Of a DNA stretch of 64,000 nt, positions 62,899 through 64,000 are shown piece after piece. The notes under the pieces are model-generated. The model had not been told where the DNA came from, ran no database searches, and saw only the letters and a list, made by a program, of their open reading frames with translations. A program made the position numbers and the translations under genes. The number at the start of each line of letters is the position of its first letter. The first letter of the stretch is position 1. The stretch lies in NCBI GenBank assembly GCA_046297835.1, contig JBKBHI010000013.1, positions 37,526-101,525 on the forward strand, given 5' to 3'. Source of the stretch: CAMAVH01 sp046297835. GTDB taxonomy: Bacteria; Pseudomonadota; Alphaproteobacteria; SMXQ01.

Positions 62899-63406
62899 TT
62901 ATCCTTATGCTCCGCGACGCACCTACGGGCTGCGCGCCATATCGGGGCGCGCGCCGGCGGTGTGCGTCGTCAATCTGCGAAGCTGGCGGCGTCTCGTCTC
63001 GACCCGCGTGACCTGGAAACCCTATGGCTGGGAATCGGGAGACGGGGAGGGCGGAGGGCGCCGCGACCCCTCCGACGGCGGCCGGGAGGCCGGAGATGCC
63101 GGAGGGCAAGCTTCAGGGTTCACACGACTCCTGACTGTCTGAGCGCGCCTCGAACCATACGACGGCGCTTGTGCCGTCCGGTCCGTGCCGCGCCGCCATT
63201 CTCAGCCGACGCCCGATTTTTCGCGACTTTCATTCGCAATTCGCCGGACGAAGGCGGCCAAGAACGGCCGACTGGAGTTATTCCGCCATCAAAATAATCG
63301 CATAAGTGATTTTCCACAATCGGTTAATCCGACATGACCGAGGCGAGGGCGGGGGCTTTCCCGGTTGCCGCTGGCCATTGCGCAACGCTATATCTAGCGG
63401 CCAGTC
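62899..63406. other. rne / amidase divergent control region and long rne leader
   Basis: This 508-base gap has no supported gene. It holds a candidate minus-strand promoter at 63291-63319, which would give rne an untranslated leader of about 386 bases, and AT-rich sequence at 63285-63340. The 62960-63120 part is rich in GGAG/GGGAG runs on the plus strand. Long rne leaders are known sites of autoregulation in other bacteria. Confidence 0.5.
63291..63319 (-). promoter_or_regulatory. candidate rne promoter
   Basis: On the minus strand TTGTGG (63319-63314) and TATTTT (63296-63291) are exactly 17 bases apart, in an AT-rich patch of an otherwise GC-rich gap. The -10 is weak. The start would be near 63284. 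Confidence 0.35.
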
Positions 63407-64000
63407 ATGGGTAGGTCGCGATATATGCTGGAGTTTCAGAGCGAAGCGGGAGACGGCGAGCGGCGCGGCGCGGCGCTCTCGGCGCGCGCCCGATGGGCGT
63501 TTCTCGCCTTCGGCTTGATGCTCGCCGCGTTCGCCGGCCTGGAAAGCGCGCCGGCGTCCGCCCAGACGGGGCCGACCGTGCTGGGCGTGCGGATCGGCGG
63601 CAACCCGGCGGCGACCCGTTTCGTGCTGGAAATGACCCAGGCGGTGAAACCCGAGGTCTTCACCCTCGGCAATCCCTATCGCGTCGTCGTCGATCTGCCG
63701 GAGGTCGCCTGGACCCTGCCGCCCAACGACGTCGGGGCCAAGGGCGGGTTGGTCGAGGGCTTCCGCTTCGGCCTGTTCGAGGCCGGCCGTTCGCGCCTGG
63801 TGATCGACGTCAATTCGCCGGTGGCGGTGAAGGCGGCCTTCGTCATCGAGCCGCGCGAAGGCTTCCGCCATCGCTTGGTGCTCGATCTCGAGCGGGTGGC
63901 GACGGCGGCCTTCCAAGACCAGAATCCCGCCGGGCCCCAAAGTCCCAGGGGCCCGCAGGCGCAACCGGTCCAGAGCGCGGCGGCGGCGCAAGCCGCGGTC
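63407..64000 (+). CDS. AMIN-domain protein, probably N-acetylmuramoyl-L-alanine amidase, N-terminal part (3' end outside the window)
   Basis: The visible 198 codons encode a signal peptide (hydrophobic WAFLAFGLMLAAFAGL, cleavage near APASAQ at about residues 55-60) and an AMIN domain (about 64-165: VLGVRIGGNPAATRFVLEMTQAVKPEVFTLGNPYRVVVDLPEV). A Gln/Pro/Ala linker follows. AMIN domains target amidases to septal peptidoglycan. The catalytic domain is beyond the window, so the amidase call relies on the usual rne-amiC neighbourhood. ATG 63425 is an alternative start. Confidence 0.8.
   Translation, partial: MGRSRYMLEFQSEAGDGERRGAALSARARWAFLAFGLMLAAFAGLESAPASAQTGPTVLGVRIGGNPAATRFVLEMTQAVKPEVFTLGNPYRVVVDLPEVAWTLPPNDVGAKGGLVEGFRFGLFEAGRSRLVIDVNSPVAVKAAFVIEPREGFRHRLVLDLERVATAAFQDQNPAGPQSPRGPQAQPVQSAAAAQAAV

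Overview
The window is a high-GC (roughly two thirds G+C by eye), densely packed, almost entirely chromosomal-core stretch of an alphaproteobacterium, probably of the Rhodospirillales type. Pointers to this are the S10-spc-alpha ribosomal array with adk directly after secY, an NDUFA12-type complex I accessory protein, an ATP12 chaperone, DUF1489 and DUF2155 proteins, a phasin, an N-terminally extended ClpS, class II ribonucleotide reductase, and rne divergent from an AMIN-domain amidase gene. No insertion sequence, phage, CRISPR array or obvious foreign island is visible.

Layout. 1-12243: ribosomal genes from the end of rplW to rplQ, including secY, adk and rpoA, with an internal sigma70-like promoter before rpsM and a terminator after rplQ. 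12326-19362: degQ/htrA-like protease, rarA, crcB, rluC-like pseudouridine synthase, AsmA protein, ATP12 chaperone and acylphosphatase, mostly overlapping or abutting. 19359-24400: lipB (minus), tRNA-Leu(GAG), mgtE, a short-chain dehydrogenase, a DASS-type permease and a DUF1489 protein. 24404-28473 (minus): marC, cobC, an MFS permease and a Bug/TctC binding protein. 28658-33420: membrane J-domain protein, then galU, ugd and a phosphomannomutase/phosphoglucomutase (nucleotide sugars for envelope polymers), then a gamma-glutamylcyclotransferase. 33574-36623: a SPOR-tailed D,D-carboxypeptidase, a lipoprotein and a phasin. 36998-39951: clpS and clpA. 40020-48014 (minus): an unknown protein, a GNAT/DUF482 protein, a K+/H+ antiporter, RidA and nrdJ. 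48329-49918: NDUFA12, MlaD, an 80-residue protein and DUF2155. 49855-52850 (minus): aroQ-accB-accC-aat. 53088-55832: PAS protein, tail-anchored protein, ThiS-ThiG fusion, maleylacetoacetate isomerase. 55870-59924: BepA-like M48 protease divergent from a GGT-like lipoprotein and an aminotransferase. 59995-64000: rne (minus) divergent from the start of an amidase gene.

Functional links. ClpS, ClpA and Aat are the adaptor, unfoldase and tagging enzyme of the bacterial N-degron pathway, all within 14 kb. Lipid and envelope supply is represented by AccB/AccC, MlaD, AsmA, the carboxypeptidase and the amidase. NrdJ needs adenosylcobalamin, and CobC is one step of its synthesis.

No obviously new multi-gene system is present. 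The most interesting signals are regulatory or architectural: a candidate NrdR-box pair lying on the nrdJ promoter; two perfect CTGC-N3-GCAG sites at the phasin promoter (PhaR-like); an in-frame ThiS-ThiG fusion that buries the Gly-Gly tail; a GGT-family lipoprotein without the catalytic Thr; a 50-residue, 17-histidine stretch inside the split S1 domain of RNase E; four hairpins between rpsK and rpoA; a pair of covarying palindromic repeats; and a possible small RNA between nrdJ and ridA.
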